From Elusimicrobiota bacterium (GTDB taxonomy: Bacteria > Elusimicrobiota > Elusimicrobia > UBA1565 > UBA9628), in NCBI GenBank assembly GCA_023249695.1, contig JAHFCD010000168.1, positions 1 to 5,950 on the forward strand: a DNA stretch of 5,950 bases, in the 5' to 3' direction. Made by a program: the position numbers and the translations under genes. Below the pieces are notes generated by a model. That model did no database searches, had not been told where the DNA came from, and saw only the letters and a program-made list of their open reading frames with translations. Below are positions 5,078 to 5,950 of this stretch, in pieces; the stretch's first letter is position 1; each line of letters opens with the position of its first letter.

Positions 5078-5950
5078 CTACGTTTTATCCTGGCGCTGCT
5101 TCGTTTCGTGAAGCTGAGGAAGAAACGGATAGTCCGTATAGCCGGTCGTGCCTTCGGCGTAGATGGTCGAAGGATTCGTATCGTTGAACGGACCGCCGGC
5201 GCCGATGCGTTCGACCAAGTCCGGGTTCGAGATGTAGAGCGTTCCGAAGGCGGCCAAATCCGCCTTCCTTTCTCGAACGAGGGCCTCGGCGAGCTCCGGC
5301 GTGAGCTGCTGGTTCGCGACGACGGTTCCGCCGAATTGCTCCTTCAGATACGGGGTCAGGTACCCTTCGCCTTGGGCGTCCCGCAGGAAGATGAAGGCGA
5401 TCTTTCGTCTGCCGAGCTCTCGGGCGACGTAGCCGAACGTCCGCTTGAGATCGTCGTCACCCATGTCGTGCGCGTCGGCCCGGGGGGAGAGATGAACGCC
5501 GACTCGATCCGGTCCCCAAGCGGAGACGGCGGCATCGACGACTTGGAGCAGGAACTTCGCCCGATTCTCGATCGGACCGCCGTAATCGTCGGCGCGTCGG
5601 TTCGTCGAGCTTTGCAGGAACTGGTCCGGCAGGTAGCCGTTGGCCCCGTGAATCTCGACGCCGTCAAAACCCGCCAGTCTCGCGTTCCGCGCGCCTTTCC
5701 GGAACGCCTCGATGACGATGGGTATCTCCGAGCGATCCAGCGCGCGCGGGACGACGAACGGCTTTTCGGGTTGGATGTGGCTGACGGTTCCCTTCGGGGC
5801 GATCGCGCTCGGCGCGACGGGGAGCTCGCCATTCAGGAACACCGGGTCGGAGATGCGTCCGACATGCCATAGCTGCAGGAAAATGAGCCCGCCCTTGAGA
5901 TGGACCGCGTCCGTCGTCTTTTTCCATCCTTCGACCTGCTCGCGGGACCA
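5078..5950 (-). CDS. Old Yellow Enzyme-family alkene reductase (FMN), N-terminus outside the window
   Basis: The visible 290 residues lack only about the first 70 of a usual ~360-residue OYE. The fold is a TIM barrel with FMN that reduces activated C=C bonds (enones, N-ethylmaleimide, some nitro compounds) with NAD(P)H. Landmarks in visible numbering are FLQLWHVGRIS (about 24-34), EIHGANGYLPDQFL with His101, Asn104 and catalytic Tyr106, DDYGGPIENR (121-130), LSPRADAHDMGD, SNPDLVERI and GYTDYPFLPQ at the end. The flavin-contacting Arg of 'RVGxRLSP' is His153 here and the Arg of 'FGRxxxxNPDL' is Thr237. I believe the 'HLxPRxDxHDMGD' variant forms a recognised subclass, so this is probably a working enzyme. 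It resembles NemA-type reductases, but I give no symbol because the subclass is not certain. It probably heads, or is part of, a transcript with pldA. Confidence 0.94.
   Translation of the reverse strand, partial: WSREQVEGWKKTTDAVHLKGGLIFLQLWHVGRISDPVFLNGELPVAPSAIAPKGTVSHIQPEKPFVVPRALDRSEIPIVIEAFRKGARNARLAGFDGVEIHGANGYLPDQFLQSSTNRRADDYGGPIENRAKFLLQVVDAAVSAWGPDRVGVHLSPRADAHDMGDDDLKRTFGYVARELGRRKIAFIFLRDAQGEGYLTPYLKEQFGGTVVANQQLTPELAEALVRERKADLAAFGTLYISNPDLVERIGAGGPFNDTNPSTIYAEGTTGYTDYPFLPQLHETKQRQDKT

Noticed and set aside
5066..5872. 268-codon plus-strand frame opposite the alkene reductase
   Set aside because: Antisense of a clearly recognised OYE gene; the Arg/Val/Asp-rich sequence has no motif.

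Overview
The window comes from a GC-rich bacterial chromosome with a Gram-negative envelope. The envelope call rests on a clear outer-membrane phospholipase A, which needs an outer membrane to sit in. No marker here fixes the phylum. There are no rRNA or tRNA genes, CRISPR arrays, transposases or integrases in the window.

Layout. Bases 3-422 (+) hold the C-terminal end of an unrecognised multi-pass membrane protein, cut by the window start. From about 492 to about 3083 runs a minus-strand block of small genes of visibly lower GC than its right flank. By hand count, bases 1861-1920 are 31/60 GC and bases 3421-3480 are 50/60. In transcription order the block holds a short, possibly truncated basic protein (3041-2871); a protein with a C-terminal winged-helix-like region (2833-2210); a TIR / nucleoside-deoxyribosyltransferase-like protein whose start overlaps the previous stop as ATGA (2213-1641); an intergenic gap with strong palindromes; a 75-aa cysteine-containing protein (1514-1287); and a 262-aa protein with two DnaJ-type CxxCRGxG motifs (1280-492). 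This looks like an accessory island.

The right half (3134-5950) is core-like, very GC-rich and also on the minus strand. In transcription order it holds an Old Yellow Enzyme-family alkene reductase cut by the window end (5950-5078), phospholipase A1 PldA (5018-4125), and the NADPH:quinone reductase QorB (4012-3134). The alkene reductase and QorB both reduce electrophilic or quinone-like compounds with NAD(P)H. PldA deals with misplaced phospholipids in the outer membrane. The cluster fits an envelope or electrophile stress theme, but only qorB shows a promoter and a possible operator of its own.

The most interesting part is the ATGA-coupled pair at 1641-2833. A TIR/NDT-like fold with a conserved Glu, paired with a winged-helix-like partner inside a low-GC island, is an arrangement seen in anti-phage and other nucleotide-metabolising accessory systems. 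The function here is unproven.
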